DNA of 64,000 nucleotides, taken from the NCBI RefSeq assembly GCF_003992725.1, contig NZ_RZNF01000012.1, forward strand, positions 124,001 to 188,000. Direction: 5' to 3'. The notes under the pieces were generated by a model. The model was not told where the DNA came from. It made no database searches and saw only the letters and a program-made list of their open reading frames with translations. The translations under genes were made by a program, and so were the position numbers. This DNA comes from Rhodomicrobium lacus. Its GTDB lineage: Bacteria > Pseudomonadota > Alphaproteobacteria > Rhizobiales > Rhodomicrobiaceae. This document shows, piece after piece, positions 35,070-44,965 of the stretch (positions within the stretch are counted from its first letter, which is position 1; every line of letters starts with the position of its first letter).

Positions 35070-37166
35070 TCAACGCAGCCGAATTTGCGTTCGGTCGGAC
35101 CGGCCTTCCGCGTCGACCACGGTTATCTGGACAAAGCCCGGTCCGCGCGGTTTGAGAAAGGCGTCGCGGCGATGCGGCGACGAGGCGAGCGGGGTGCCAT
35201 CCACGAGCCAGGTCAGCGGCAACGCGCCGCCCTCTGCCTTCAAGGCCACCGGCAGCGGCTCCGCATTGCCATCGCCGCCTTCCATTTTCGCGAGTTCCAC
35301 CTCTGCGTTCGGCGGCGGGAATGCGATATGAAGCGCCTGCTCCGCCGTTCCGCCCGAAGTCTCCTGCCGTTGCTCGCGGAAGACACGAAGCGGCGGCGGC
35401 AAATCGGCATTGCGGCGCGACCCGATGAGGTTCGGCGGCGGTGAACCGAAGGCCGCCCTGCGCGGACCGATGGCGGCGAACAGTTCGAACATGACCGGGG
35501 CCGCGACGCGCAAGCCCACGAGCCCGGGCGCGGCGCTGGCATCGGCACGCCCCGCCCACACGGCCACGGTATATTCGCCATCGTAGCCAGCCGCCCAGGC
35601 GTCCCGAAACCCGTATGAGGTGCCGGTCTTGAAGGCGACCTGCCCCGGCGTCACGTTTGGCGGCACCGGCGCGCCGCGCAGGATGTCCGTCACATACCAG
35701 ACCGCCGCCGGCTGAAGCAGCGCGGGCGGCTCGCTCGCGCCCCAGACGGGGCCGCCCTCTTTCTCGTAGCGGATCGGGACTAGCGTCCCGCCGCGAGCGA
35801 GAGCCGCATAGAGTGTCGTCAGATTTTCGAGCGTAAGCCCCGCGCCGCCGAGCGCGACCGTAAGATTGCGGGGCATTGCGAAAGGCATGCCCACGTCGCG
35901 AAACCGCGCCGCGAGCCTGACCGGGCCGACCTCGTTCAGCACCTTCACCGCAGGAATGTTCAGCGAAAGCTGAAGCGCCGAACGCACCGTGACCGTGCCG
36001 TGAAAGACGTTGTCGAAATTCACGGGCGCGTAGGTGTCGAAACGGACGGGGCGGTCGTCGATCAGCGTTTCGGGATGCGCGATGCCCTCCTCGAAGGCGA
36101 GGCCGTAGATGAACGGCTTCAGCGCAGAGCCCGGCGAACGGATCGCGCCCGTCATGTCGATGGCGCCGAGGCGGTCGCCGTCGAAATAGCCCGCCGAGCC
36201 GACATGCGCCAGCACCTCCCCGGTCCGGTTTCTGACGATGAGAGCGGCGACGGAAATCTTCTCGCCGAAGGCTTCCGCGTTTCGCCTGGCGATGGCCTCT
36301 GCCTGTTCCTGGAGACCGCGGTCGATGGTGGTGGCGATGACCGGCACACCGGGATGCCTTGCGATCAGCCGTTCCGACAGATGCGGGGCAAGCGCCCGGA
36401 AATCGAAGCGGCCGCGCGGTGCGACGCTGGCGATGGCCGCACGCGCATCCGCCTCCTGGATGATGCCCGCTGCCGCCGCCCGGCGGATGACCCGGTTGCG
36501 CCCCGCGACGAGCGACGCATAGCCGCGATCCGGGCGGCGTGTCTCGGGGGATTGCGGGATCGCGACGAGCAGCGCCGCTTCCGCGATGGAAAGGCGATGA
36601 GGCTCCTTGCCGAAATAGGCGAGCGAAGCGGCACGGACACCTTCGAGGTTGCCGCCGTAAGGCGCAAGCTTCAGGTAAAGCGCGAGGATTTCATCCTTGG
36701 AAAGCGCCCATTCCAGACGGATGGCGTCGGCGATCTGCTGAAACTTCGCCGGGATCGACCGCGTGGGCGAGCCTCGCAGGAGCCGGGCGACCTGCATGGT
36801 CAGCGTCGATCCGCCCGAGATCGCCTTGCCGTGACGCGTGGCCTGAAGCGCGGCGCGACCGAATGCGAACGGATCGACACCGTAATGGGTGTTGAAGCGC
36901 TTGTCCTCGAACGCGAACAGCAGGTTGAGATAGGTGGGACTGACATCCTCGCGGCGGGCGTCGAGGCGCCAGCGGCCCTCGGGCGTGGTGAAGGCGCGCA
37001 GCAGGCGTCCGTCGCGGTCGAGCACGAGGCGGGAGGAGGACGCGGCTGCATCGAGCGGCAGCGGCTCGAAGAGCTTCAAGGCATAAGCGGAAACGGCGAT
37101 AAGTCCTACAAAAAGGGCGGCCGCGAGCCAAACTCTTCTTTTCCGCATCATGCCACGCAACACCAT
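35070..37166 (-). CDS. pbpC: Penicillin-binding protein 1C
   Basis: A 698-residue bifunctional protein with an N-terminal anchor (about residues 10-30). The GT51 domain has the catalytic Glu in FEDKRFNTHYGVD and ISGGSTLTMQVARLL. The transpeptidase domain has SALK (SxxK) in IRSPGSALKPFIYG, SLN (SxN) and KTGTS. A C-terminal BiPBP_C beta domain of about 90 residues ends the protein, as in PbpC. It builds and may repair peptidoglycan. The start at 37166 could also be the Met five codons in. It follows the alpha-2-macroglobulin gene, a widely conserved pairing. Confidence 0.94.
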   Translation of the reverse strand: MVLRGMMRKRRVWLAAALFVGLIAVSAYALKLFEPLPLDAAASSSRLVLDRDGRLLRAFTTPEGRWRLDARREDVSPTYLNLLFAFEDKRFNTHYGVDPFAFGRAALQATRHGKAISGGSTLTMQVARLLRGSPTRSIPAKFQQIADAIRLEWALSKDEILALYLKLAPYGGNLEGVRAASLAYFGKEPHRLSIAEAALLVAIPQSPETRRPDRGYASLVAGRNRVIRRAAAAGIIQEADARAAIASVAPRGRFDFRALAPHLSERLIARHPGVPVIATTIDRGLQEQAEAIARRNAEAFGEKISVAALIVRNRTGEVLAHVGSAGYFDGDRLGAIDMTGAIRSPGSALKPFIYGLAFEEGIAHPETLIDDRPVRFDTYAPVNFDNVFHGTVTVRSALQLSLNIPAVKVLNEVGPVRLAARFRDVGMPFAMPRNLTVALGGAGLTLENLTTLYAALARGGTLVPIRYEKEGGPVWGASEPPALLQPAAVWYVTDILRGAPVPPNVTPGQVAFKTGTSYGFRDAWAAGYDGEYTVAVWAGRADASAAPGLVGLRVAAPVMFELFAAIGPRRAAFGSPPPNLIGSRRNADLPPPLRVFREQRQETSGGTAEQALHIAFPPPNAEVELAKMEGGDGNAEPLPVALKAEGGALPLTWLVDGTPLASSPHRRDAFLKPRGPGFVQITVVDAEGRSDRTQIRLR

Positions 37167-37314
37167 CGATCAAATCACATCCGAAACGCCACCTTCACGG
37201 GCGGGTTCCTTCAAATGAGAAATAAATGCCGAACCCGTCCCAAGGCTTATTTGGCAACGCCATCGTTCAAAAAATGTTCAGGGCGGCGCGAGGGTGCGCC
37301 GCCCCTCCTCATCC

Positions 37315-40300
37315 TCATTGCGCGGCGCCGATTTCCACTTTCGCGCCGGACGTCCGCGCGAACCGGTCGGGGCGATACATGTCTTCCACGCGCGCCCCGG
37401 CATGCGTATATGCGCCGGGCGTAACCGCGCGCATCACATAGGCCATGGTGAGCTGCGCGGGCTGCTTGCGGCTTGCATCCGTCAGCGAATAGGCTGCCAC
37501 GAAGCGGTCGTCCCGGAAGGATGTGAAGGCGGGCGTCCAGGTCGTTGGCAGCCAGGAGAACGCCTTGAGGTCGCTGCCTTTAAGAAGCGCCGGGTTTTCG
37601 ATGTCGAAGCCTGCGGGCAGACGGTCTTCAACGACGATCTGGCCGGTCTTAGCCTCCACCTCCGTCACCCTCAGCACCACGACGACGCGGTCGTTCTGCT
37701 TCAGCTTGTCGAAGGCGATTTCCTTTCCGTCGGGCGCGTAAGTCTTGCGCTCGATCTTGAAGCCGCTCTCGGCGGAGGGCTCCGGTTCGAGGCCCTCGCC
37801 GGTGATGAGCACGGACGCGGGGACCGCTTCAGTTCCGGCATTCTTCACGACGAGCCCTTCGGCCGCGAACTGCGCGCGCGTCAGCGCCGTCTCGAACTGC
37901 GCGGCCGAAGCGTTCGGCAAGATCGCGCTGACATTGGTGACGGCGATACGGTCGCCCTTGAAGTCGCTGCCCGCAAGCACCGTCTGGAACGAGCCCTTCA
38001 CAGGCTGGCCGTTCACTTCAAGCGCCAGATCCTTGTTCTGCGCGTCAAGCGTGCGCGCGGCGAGAAGCAGCCACAGGCTTTCCTGCGTGGTCGTCTCCTT
38101 CTGTTGGGCGCGAAGCCGCGTGACCTGATCGAACGCCTTCTGAAGCTGCGGCGTCGCGGCGTTGCTTTCGCCCATGAGCGCCAGAACCGCCGCCGCGTCG
38201 CGAAGCTCGGTGCCGTAGTCGGCGCGGGCCGAAAGCGGCACGTTCGGATCTTTCTTCGAGATGGAACGAAGCGCGGATTCGAAGGTGAGGGCGGCGCGTT
38301 CGCGGTCGCCCATCATGGCAAGCGCGGCGGCAAGCTGGGCGCGGGCGATCGGCGTCGAAAAGGCGTCGATCTTGGTGTCGGCGTAATAGCGGAGGTCGCC
38401 GAGCACGCCACGCCCCGAGCGCGCCAGCACATAGAGCGCGTACGCAAGATCCTCGCCGCCCTTCTTGAAATCGCCCGCATTGTTGACGGCATTCCTGAGC
38501 CGGTCGAGCGCGAGGACGTAATTGCCGTCGCGCACCGCGTAGCCTTTTTCCTTGGCGCGGGTCAGGAACTCGGCGACATAGGCGGTCAGCCAGATGTCCT
38601 CGCCACCCGGTCCCCAGAGGCCGAACGCGCCGTTCGAGCCCTGCATTTCGTAGAGGCGCGCGATGGCCTTTTCAATGGCTGCCTTCGCCTTCGGCTCCTT
38701 CGAGACGCGGGCGCGCGAGGCGACCTCATCATAATAGAGAAGCGGAAGTGCGCGGCTCGTGGTCTGCTCGGCGCAGCCATAGGGGTAGCGGTCGAGGCCG
38801 AGAAGCAGGCCCGGCACGTCGAACGAGGCGGTGCGGCTCGCGGTAAGCGAGATGCGCGAGGTCGCGGGCACGAGGTCGGCCACGAGTTCCGGGCCGACAC
38901 GCAGCGAACCCGTGTTGGCCGCGAGCGTCACCGTGGAGCGGCGGCGCACGTTCGGCGCGGGCGGCTCGACGGGTATGGCATAGGTGCGCTCGATGGCGAC
39001 ATTGCCGGGACCGGTGAGCGAGAAGCTGACGCTGCCGTCGCCGACAGACGCGGCGCGCAGCGGAATGACCGCCGAAACGCGCTTTTCAGGATTGAGTTGG
39101 AGCGTGCGTTCGCCATCGCCTTCCACCTCGACACCGCCCTCGCCTTTCACCGCGAGCCGATAGGCCCCGGCGGGCGCTTCGACGTTCTCGATGGAAAGAT
39201 GGAGGTTCGAGCGGTCGCCGAGCAGCAGATATTTCGGCGTGGTCGCCTGCGCGACGACCGTATCGCGCACGATGATATCCTTCTCGCCCGTCCCGAGCTT
39301 CGTCGGCGACCAGGCTTGCGCGGAAAGCCGCACCGTGCCGTTGAACGCGGGTAGCTCGAACGTGACCTGCGCCTTTCCGTCCGCCCCGACCTTGACCGGG
39401 CCGGAATAGACCGCGAGAGGCGTTTCAGCGAGCGGGCGGCCGTTCATGTCGAGGCCGCCCTCGTCGCCGCCGGAGCGGACCTGACCGCGCACGCCCTGCA
39501 TGCCGTCGATGAGCTTGCCGTAGAGATCGCGCATTTCGAGGCCGAGGCGGCGCTGGCCGAAGTAATAGGCGGCGGGCTGCGGCGTCTTGTAACGCGTGAT
39601 GTTGAGGATGCCGAGATCGACGCCCGAGACGACGAGCGTGGCGTTTTCGCCTGCGTCGAGGCCGGAGACGGACGCCGTGACGGTGACGGGACCGGCGGGG
39701 CGCACGGCTGGAGGCGTATCGAGGGCGACGGAAAGCGTGCGCGGCTTCGTGTCGAGCGCGACCCACTTCACGCCGACCGCGCGGCTCGGCATGCGCTTCG
39801 CTGCGCTGTCCGTCGGCCGGTAAAGGATCGCCGTCGCATAGGCGCCCGGTCCCCATGCGGGATCGACCTTGAACGTGGCGGAGCCACCCGACGCGGCAAC
39901 GTCGACGAACTGGGTCGCGAGCACCTTGTCGCTGACGATGGCCACGAGCGCCTTGCCCGCCATGCGCGGCAGAATCGAAACCTTGATGTCGTCGCCGGGG
40001 CCATAGGACGCCTTGTCGAGCGCGAGGTTCAGGATTTCCGGCGTATCGGAGGTTTCGGATACGTACCAGCCCGCCGAGAAGGTGGCGCTTGTAGCCGGGC
40101 CTTTCGCATCGGTGGACGCGATATCGAGGCGATAATTGCCGGGCTTCACGGGCGCGGAGATTTTGGCCGTGCCGCTTGCGGGCGTATCCAGCGTGCCGCC
40201 CGCGACTCGGCTTTCATAGGTGACGAGTTCGTAGGACCAGCGGTTGTCGCGGTTATACCATTGGAACTGGTTTTCGACGCGCAGGAGATCCCATTTCAGG

Positions 40301-42657
40301 CCCTTGATTTCGGCCTGCTTGCCGTCCGCGCTGATGCCGACCACCTCGAACGCGGCCTCGTCGCCATCAGGCACGGAGCCCTGGAACAGCGGCTTCACGC
40401 CGACGAAGCTCTTGCCGGTATCGACCTTGAGGCCGATGCGGTCGGTCAGCGCCCTGCCCGATGGTTCGCGCAGGCGCACGGTGATGTCCGCCGACAGCGG
40501 TTTCGTCGTTTGCGGCAATTCCGGCAGCGCGATGGAGAGTTTCGCCGCGCCTTGCGCATCGGTCGTCGGCAGACCGTCGAGCGCCGTGCGAACCGTGGTG
40601 AACTTCTCGCTCTCAAGCCCGACGCGGAAGCCGGGGAAGCCCGTCACTTCGCTTGCGGCAGAAACCGCGATTTCGCCTTCGAGGCCGAGATTGGAGGCCG
40701 GCGCGCCGTAGAGATAGCGGCCATCGAGCGCGATCACGCCGGGCTTTGCCGCCGAGATGAGCGGCTGTTCCGCCTTGAGCTTCATCTCAAGACGCTCGGG
40801 CACATAATCTTCCACGAGAAACGTCTTCTCGTAAAGCGAGGGCGCTTTCGGATCGACATAGGCCGCGACGCGCCACGATCCGGTCATCGCTGTCTCTGGC
40901 AGCGCGATCTGCCAGCTTCGCCCGCCATTGCCCTGATCGGCGAGCGTTTCGCGGCGATCTTCCACGCCATCGGGGCGGAAAAGTTTCAGGATGAGCGGCG
41001 TCGAAGGCGCGGCATTTGCCGCCTGATCGCGCAGCAACGCCGTGACATACACCGTTTCGCCCGAACGATAGACGCCGCGCTCGGTGAACACGAACGCGTC
41101 GAGCGGACCGGGAGGCGTGCGGCCCCCGACGCCGCGGTCGGAGAGGTCGAACGCCTGCTTGGTGACGTCGAGGAAGCCGTAATCCCTGTCGGCGCCGCGT
41201 GCGATCACGAGCGCGGGCGCGAGCCCGCCGGCACCTTTGGCGAGGCCCGCGTCGAACACCGCTTCGCCATTGACGTCGGTGTTCTGCGTGCCGAGCACTT
41301 CATTATTTCGCGCGACGAGCCGGATTTCCGCCCCTTCGACAGGCGCAGCGGAACCGAGCGAGCGGACATAGACGTGGACGCCATCCGCGCCGGCAAACGC
41401 GGTCAGGCCGAGGTCGGACACCACGAACCATTGCGTGGACTTCGTGGAATAATCTTCCGAGGCGTCGGCGCTGTCGGCATCGACCTTGGCGGCTTCTTCG
41501 GCGGAGGACGCCGCGATGACATAAAGGCCGGGCTTCAGATTCGGCAAAAGCGTGTCGACCGGAAACGCTGTCGTTACTTCCTCGTTCGGTTTCAGTTCGA
41601 CCGGCATCTCACCCGACCAGAGCTTTTCGCCCTTGGTGTTCGCGATCTGGTTCAGTTGGTAGCCTTCGAGCGAAGACTGGAAATTGCCGTCGAGCACTTC
41701 ATCCGCGAGGCGGCGGTCGCCGATGCGGTAGATCGAGGCCTTCACGAGCTTCGTATTGATGCTGACGACGGGAATGCCCTGCTGCCCCGTGCGCGGAAGC
41801 ACGTAATTGCGGCCCGACAGGCGAACGGAGGGGGAGCGGTCGCGGATGTAGACCGTGAGATCGACGGGCATCGGCAGCAGATCGTCCTCCGTGGACGGAA
41901 TGCCGCTCCTGACCTTCACTTCGTAGCGCTTGCCGTGCTGAAGCTCTTCGACGCAAAGCTGCTGACCGTCGACGCGCACGGAGCCGGGCTTCGCATTGTT
42001 GACGGTCACGTAATTCGTGTAATCGACGCGGCCCTTGGCGAGCGTGTCGGAGAATTGCACGCAGATGCGCGGTGCGTTCGACTCATTATCGGCCGTGTAG
42101 TCGAGCATGCGGAAGCCGTGCTCGTTGAAGGCTTCGTCATAAGCCGTCTGCACATCCGGGTTCGCGTCGAGGCCGAGGCTAAGCTTGTAGACGCGCAGCG
42201 CGGGGCGCCACTGTTCGCGAGCGGCGAGGCTTTCAGCCAGCACCGCGAGCGCCGCGGCCTTGGCGGCGGGCGTCGCCGCGCGGGCATAGGCGATGTAGGC
42301 CGACGACCCCGCGTTGCGGGCGAACGCGATCTTCTCGCCGTATTTTTCCGTCTCGATGGCGAGATAGGCGCGGGCAAGTTGCAGCCACGTATCGGCGTTC
42401 TTGCGGTCGAGGAGCGCGGAGGAGGCGAAATAGCCCGTGGCCGCGCGCGGATCGCTGGCGGCGATCGCTTTCGCGCCCTCGGCCTTCCAGCCTCTGGCAT
42501 CTTTACCCTTGGTCGGCCATGTCGCGGTGAGCGTGTTTTCGAAAGCTTCGGACTCGCGGACGACGGAGTCGTCTATGGGAGATCGAGGCTCGGCGCCTGA
42601 AGCCGCGACGGTGCTGAAAGTGATGAAACAAGCGAGCAAAACACGCATCAAATACAT
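37315..42657 (-). CDS. yfhM: Bacterial alpha-2-macroglobulin (YfhM type)
   Basis: A 1780-residue periplasmic protein. The ATG at 42657 has GAGGT 7 bases upstream and gives a signal peptide (MYLMRVLLACFITFSTVAAS). A tandem array of macroglobulin beta domains makes up most of the length. The thioester motif is present in PYGCAEQTTSR (near residue 1294), so the protein should be able to trap proteases covalently. A helical thioester domain and receptor-binding-like domain follow. Together with PbpC, 148 bp downstream, it forms the YfhM-PbpC pair thought to protect the periplasm and repair cell wall after attack. No lipobox is evident at the N-terminus, unlike E. coli YfhM. Confidence 0.93.
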   Translation of the reverse strand: MYLMRVLLACFITFSTVAASGAEPRSPIDDSVVRESEAFENTLTATWPTKGKDARGWKAEGAKAIAASDPRAATGYFASSALLDRKNADTWLQLARAYLAIETEKYGEKIAFARNAGSSAYIAYARAATPAAKAAALAVLAESLAAREQWRPALRVYKLSLGLDANPDVQTAYDEAFNEHGFRMLDYTADNESNAPRICVQFSDTLAKGRVDYTNYVTVNNAKPGSVRVDGQQLCVEELQHGKRYEVKVRSGIPSTEDDLLPMPVDLTVYIRDRSPSVRLSGRNYVLPRTGQQGIPVVSINTKLVKASIYRIGDRRLADEVLDGNFQSSLEGYQLNQIANTKGEKLWSGEMPVELKPNEEVTTAFPVDTLLPNLKPGLYVIAASSAEEAAKVDADSADASEDYSTKSTQWFVVSDLGLTAFAGADGVHVYVRSLGSAAPVEGAEIRLVARNNEVLGTQNTDVNGEAVFDAGLAKGAGGLAPALVIARGADRDYGFLDVTKQAFDLSDRGVGGRTPPGPLDAFVFTERGVYRSGETVYVTALLRDQAANAAPSTPLILKLFRPDGVEDRRETLADQGNGGRSWQIALPETAMTGSWRVAAYVDPKAPSLYEKTFLVEDYVPERLEMKLKAEQPLISAAKPGVIALDGRYLYGAPASNLGLEGEIAVSAASEVTGFPGFRVGLESEKFTTVRTALDGLPTTDAQGAAKLSIALPELPQTTKPLSADITVRLREPSGRALTDRIGLKVDTGKSFVGVKPLFQGSVPDGDEAAFEVVGISADGKQAEIKGLKWDLLRVENQFQWYNRDNRWSYELVTYESRVAGGTLDTPASGTAKISAPVKPGNYRLDIASTDAKGPATSATFSAGWYVSETSDTPEILNLALDKASYGPGDDIKVSILPRMAGKALVAIVSDKVLATQFVDVAASGGSATFKVDPAWGPGAYATAILYRPTDSAAKRMPSRAVGVKWVALDTKPRTLSVALDTPPAVRPAGPVTVTASVSGLDAGENATLVVSGVDLGILNITRYKTPQPAAYYFGQRRLGLEMRDLYGKLIDGMQGVRGQVRSGGDEGGLDMNGRPLAETPLAVYSGPVKVGADGKAQVTFELPAFNGTVRLSAQAWSPTKLGTGEKDIIVRDTVVAQATTPKYLLLGDRSNLHLSIENVEAPAGAYRLAVKGEGGVEVEGDGERTLQLNPEKRVSAVIPLRAASVGDGSVSFSLTGPGNVAIERTYAIPVEPPAPNVRRRSTVTLAANTGSLRVGPELVADLVPATSRISLTASRTASFDVPGLLLGLDRYPYGCAEQTTSRALPLLYYDEVASRARVSKEPKAKAAIEKAIARLYEMQGSNGAFGLWGPGGEDIWLTAYVAEFLTRAKEKGYAVRDGNYVLALDRLRNAVNNAGDFKKGGEDLAYALYVLARSGRGVLGDLRYYADTKIDAFSTPIARAQLAAALAMMGDRERAALTFESALRSISKKDPNVPLSARADYGTELRDAAAVLALMGESNAATPQLQKAFDQVTRLRAQQKETTTQESLWLLLAARTLDAQNKDLALEVNGQPVKGSFQTVLAGSDFKGDRIAVTNVSAILPNASAAQFETALTRAQFAAEGLVVKNAGTEAVPASVLITGEGLEPEPSAESGFKIERKTYAPDGKEIAFDKLKQNDRVVVVLRVTEVEAKTGQIVVEDRLPAGFDIENPALLKGSDLKAFSWLPTTWTPAFTSFRDDRFVAAYSLTDASRKQPAQLTMAYVMRAVTPGAYTHAGARVEDMYRPDRFARTSGAKVEIGAAQ

Positions 42658-42894
42658 CGCGCGACCTCAAGGACATCGGATACAACTTTAGATCGGGACT
42701 GATGCCGCGAAATTTGGGCTTGGGCAAGGCCGAAACAGTAAAGAAGATAGGCGCGACGATCCGGCTTTACTGACGTTTTTGTGAATGCGCGCCACAACGA
42801 ACTTGGGTTGCGCCTTACATCCTTGAAGCTCCCACGAAATCGCCCAAAAGCGCCCTCAAGGCTTAAGCACCCTCAGAACAGACCCGGTTAGCCG

Positions 42895-43308
42895 ATGAAG
42901 CCCAGCCTTTTTCTCCTCGTCGCGACAGCGATACTCGCAGCGCCGGCCTCGCGGGCCTTCGCGCAGGTCGCGGATTCCATCGGCTATATCGCGACCGCAC
43001 CGATTTCCGGGCTTCCGAAGGGCCCCTTCAGCAGCTGGAGCGACGCCGAGAGGGGCGCCGCCTTGAAGCGCATCGGCGGCTTCTGCCAGTTCCTCTGCGT
43101 CGACTCCTTCGGCAACACGGCCTTTCCCAACATCGCCGCCGCCGCGCGCGCCCGCGCCGAGGCGAAGCTGTGCCTTCAGGCTTGCGTCGTGGGGCATCTG
43201 CCGGCGGATTATCCCAATCGCGACACCATGAAGCAGGATCTTCGCGCGGCCTACGAGACGGCGCGCAGGCAGGGCTCGCCAGTCGCCTGGCCCCTGCCAA
43301 AGGAATGA
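42895..43308 (+). CDS. Small secreted protein with four cysteines, function unknown
   Basis: A 137-residue protein. A good signal peptide (MKPSLFLLVATAILAAPASRAFA) is followed by a mature domain of about 113 residues. Four cysteines sit as C-x3-C (CQFLC, about residues 64-68) and C-x3-C (CLQAC, about 93-97) between helical segments, suggesting two disulfides or a metal or haem-like site, though no CxxCH is present. I do not recognise the family. It is 100 bp before murJ on the same strand and may be cotranscribed. Confidence 0.7.
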   Translation: MKPSLFLLVATAILAAPASRAFAQVADSIGYIATAPISGLPKGPFSSWSDAERGAALKRIGGFCQFLCVDSFGNTAFPNIAAAARARAEAKLCLQACVVGHLPADYPNRDTMKQDLRAAYETARRQGSPVAWPLPKE

Positions 43309-43408
43309 GCTGGCCGCAACACGACAACGCTCCGGCGCCGAAAAGCCCGCGCTTGCTTCCGGGGGAATCGTCGCCCATAGCTTTGCAAACGCACACTCCC
43401 GGTTGTAA

Positions 43409-44965
43409 ATGAGCCTTTATCGCGGTTTCCTGACTGTAGGCGGTTTGACGGCCGTTAGCCGCGTGTTCGGCTTCGTGCGCGACGTGCTGCTCGCCGCCGT
43501 GATGGGCACCGGCTGGGTGGCGGACGCGTTCTTCGTATCATTCCGCTTCCCGAACCTGTTTCGCGCGCTGTTTGCCGAGGGTGCGTTCAACTCCGCCTTT
43601 GTCCCGCTTTTCACGAAGCGGCTTCGCGCGGAGGGCGACGCGCGCGCCCGCGAATTCGCGGAGGAAGCGCTCTCCATTCTCCTCGTCGGCGTGACGGCGA
43701 CCGTGATCCTGGCCGAGATCTTCATGCCGTATCTCGTCCGCGCCATCGCGCCTGGCTTCAGCGACGATCCGAAGAAGTTCGAACTCGCGGTGCTGCTCAC
43801 GCGCATCACCTTCCCTTACCTCGTATGCATGTCGCTCGTGGCGCTGGCCGCGGGCGTGCTCAACGCGCATCAGAAGTTCCGCGCGCCAGCCGCGACCCCG
43901 ATCCTTCTCAATCTCGTGCTGATCGCGGTAACGCTGTTCGCGGCGGCGAGCGGCTTTCGCGACCAACCCGAAGCTGGCATCATTCAGGCGTGGGGCGTCG
44001 CCATCGCCGGTTTCGCGCAGCTTCTGTTCGTGGCCTGGGCCGCGCGCGGACTTGGCATGGACCTGCGCTTCCGCCTGCCCCGCCTCACGCCGGACATGCG
44101 CCGCCTCGTGAAGCTCGCGGTGCCGGGCCTTATCACCGGCGGCATCAATCAGGTGAATATCTTCATCGGCACGATGATCGCGTCGCTGCAGGCGAGCGCC
44201 GTGTCCTTTCTTTATTATGCGGATCGCGTGATGCAGCTTCCGCTCGGCATGGTGGGCATCGCCATCGGCGTCGTGCTGCTGCCGACGCTCACCCGCCACC
44301 TCGCAGACGCCGACGAAACCGCAGCGCTCGCGAGCCAGAACCGCAGCCTCGAATTCGCGCTGCTGCTCACGCTGCCCGCTTCCGTTGCGCTGATTGTGAT
44401 CCCCGATCCGATCATTCAGGTGCTGTTCCAGCGCGGAAGCTTCACGGCGGAGGCGACGCGGCAGGTTTCGCTCGCGCTCGCGGCCTACGCGGCGGGGCTG
44501 ACAGCCTTCGTCGCCACGAAGGTATTCCTGCCCGGCTTCTTCGCCCGTGAGGATACAGCCACGCCGATGCGCTTCGTCGCTGCGTCCGTCGCGGTGAATA
44601 TCGGCGGCTCGCTCCTGATGTTTCCGTTCATCGGCCATGTCGGCATCGCCATCGCGACGAGCCTTTCCGGCTGGACAAACGCGCTGCTCCTCATGATCAC
44701 GCTGATGCGGCGCGGCCATTTCCGTTTCGATGCGGCGCTGAAGCGCCGCGCACCCCGCATCGTCGGCGCCAGTGTGGCGATGGGGGCGGCGCTTTACGGG
44801 CTCGAAGCGGCATTGACGCCCTATTTCGCCGGCGACCGCTCGACCATGACGCAGGCGGGTGCGATGCTGCTGCTCGTCACCGCTGGCGGCGCGGTTTATA
44901 CGGCCGTGATATTCGCATCCGGCGCCGTGAGGCTGTCCGCGCTGAGACGGGTCAGGCGTGCCTGA
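43409..44965 (+). CDS. murJ: Lipid II flippase MurJ
   Basis: A 518-residue polytopic membrane protein with about 14 transmembrane helices, starting MSLYRGFLTVGGLTAVSRVFGFVRDVLLAAVMGTG, the conserved first helix of MurJ/MviN. Also visible are DAFFVSFRFPNLFRALFAEGAFNSAFVPLF and QRGSFTAEAT. It flips lipid II from the cytoplasmic to the periplasmic face for peptidoglycan synthesis. Its last 70 bp overlap the 3' end of the convergent TetR gene on the other strand. Confidence 0.95.
   Translation: MSLYRGFLTVGGLTAVSRVFGFVRDVLLAAVMGTGWVADAFFVSFRFPNLFRALFAEGAFNSAFVPLFTKRLRAEGDARAREFAEEALSILLVGVTATVILAEIFMPYLVRAIAPGFSDDPKKFELAVLLTRITFPYLVCMSLVALAAGVLNAHQKFRAPAATPILLNLVLIAVTLFAAASGFRDQPEAGIIQAWGVAIAGFAQLLFVAWAARGLGMDLRFRLPRLTPDMRRLVKLAVPGLITGGINQVNIFIGTMIASLQASAVSFLYYADRVMQLPLGMVGIAIGVVLLPTLTRHLADADETAALASQNRSLEFALLLTLPASVALIVIPDPIIQVLFQRGSFTAEATRQVSLALAAYAAGLTAFVATKVFLPGFFAREDTATPMRFVAASVAVNIGGSLLMFPFIGHVGIAIATSLSGWTNALLLMITLMRRGHFRFDAALKRRAPRIVGASVAMGAALYGLEAALTPYFAGDRSTMTQAGAMLLLVTAGGAVYTAVIFASGAVRLSALRRVRRA

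Noticed and set aside
40261-42600. 779-residue plus-strand open frame (and 37294-39354)
   Set aside because: Antisense shadows of the alpha-2-macroglobulin gene, with the same Arg/Gly-rich bias and no motifs.
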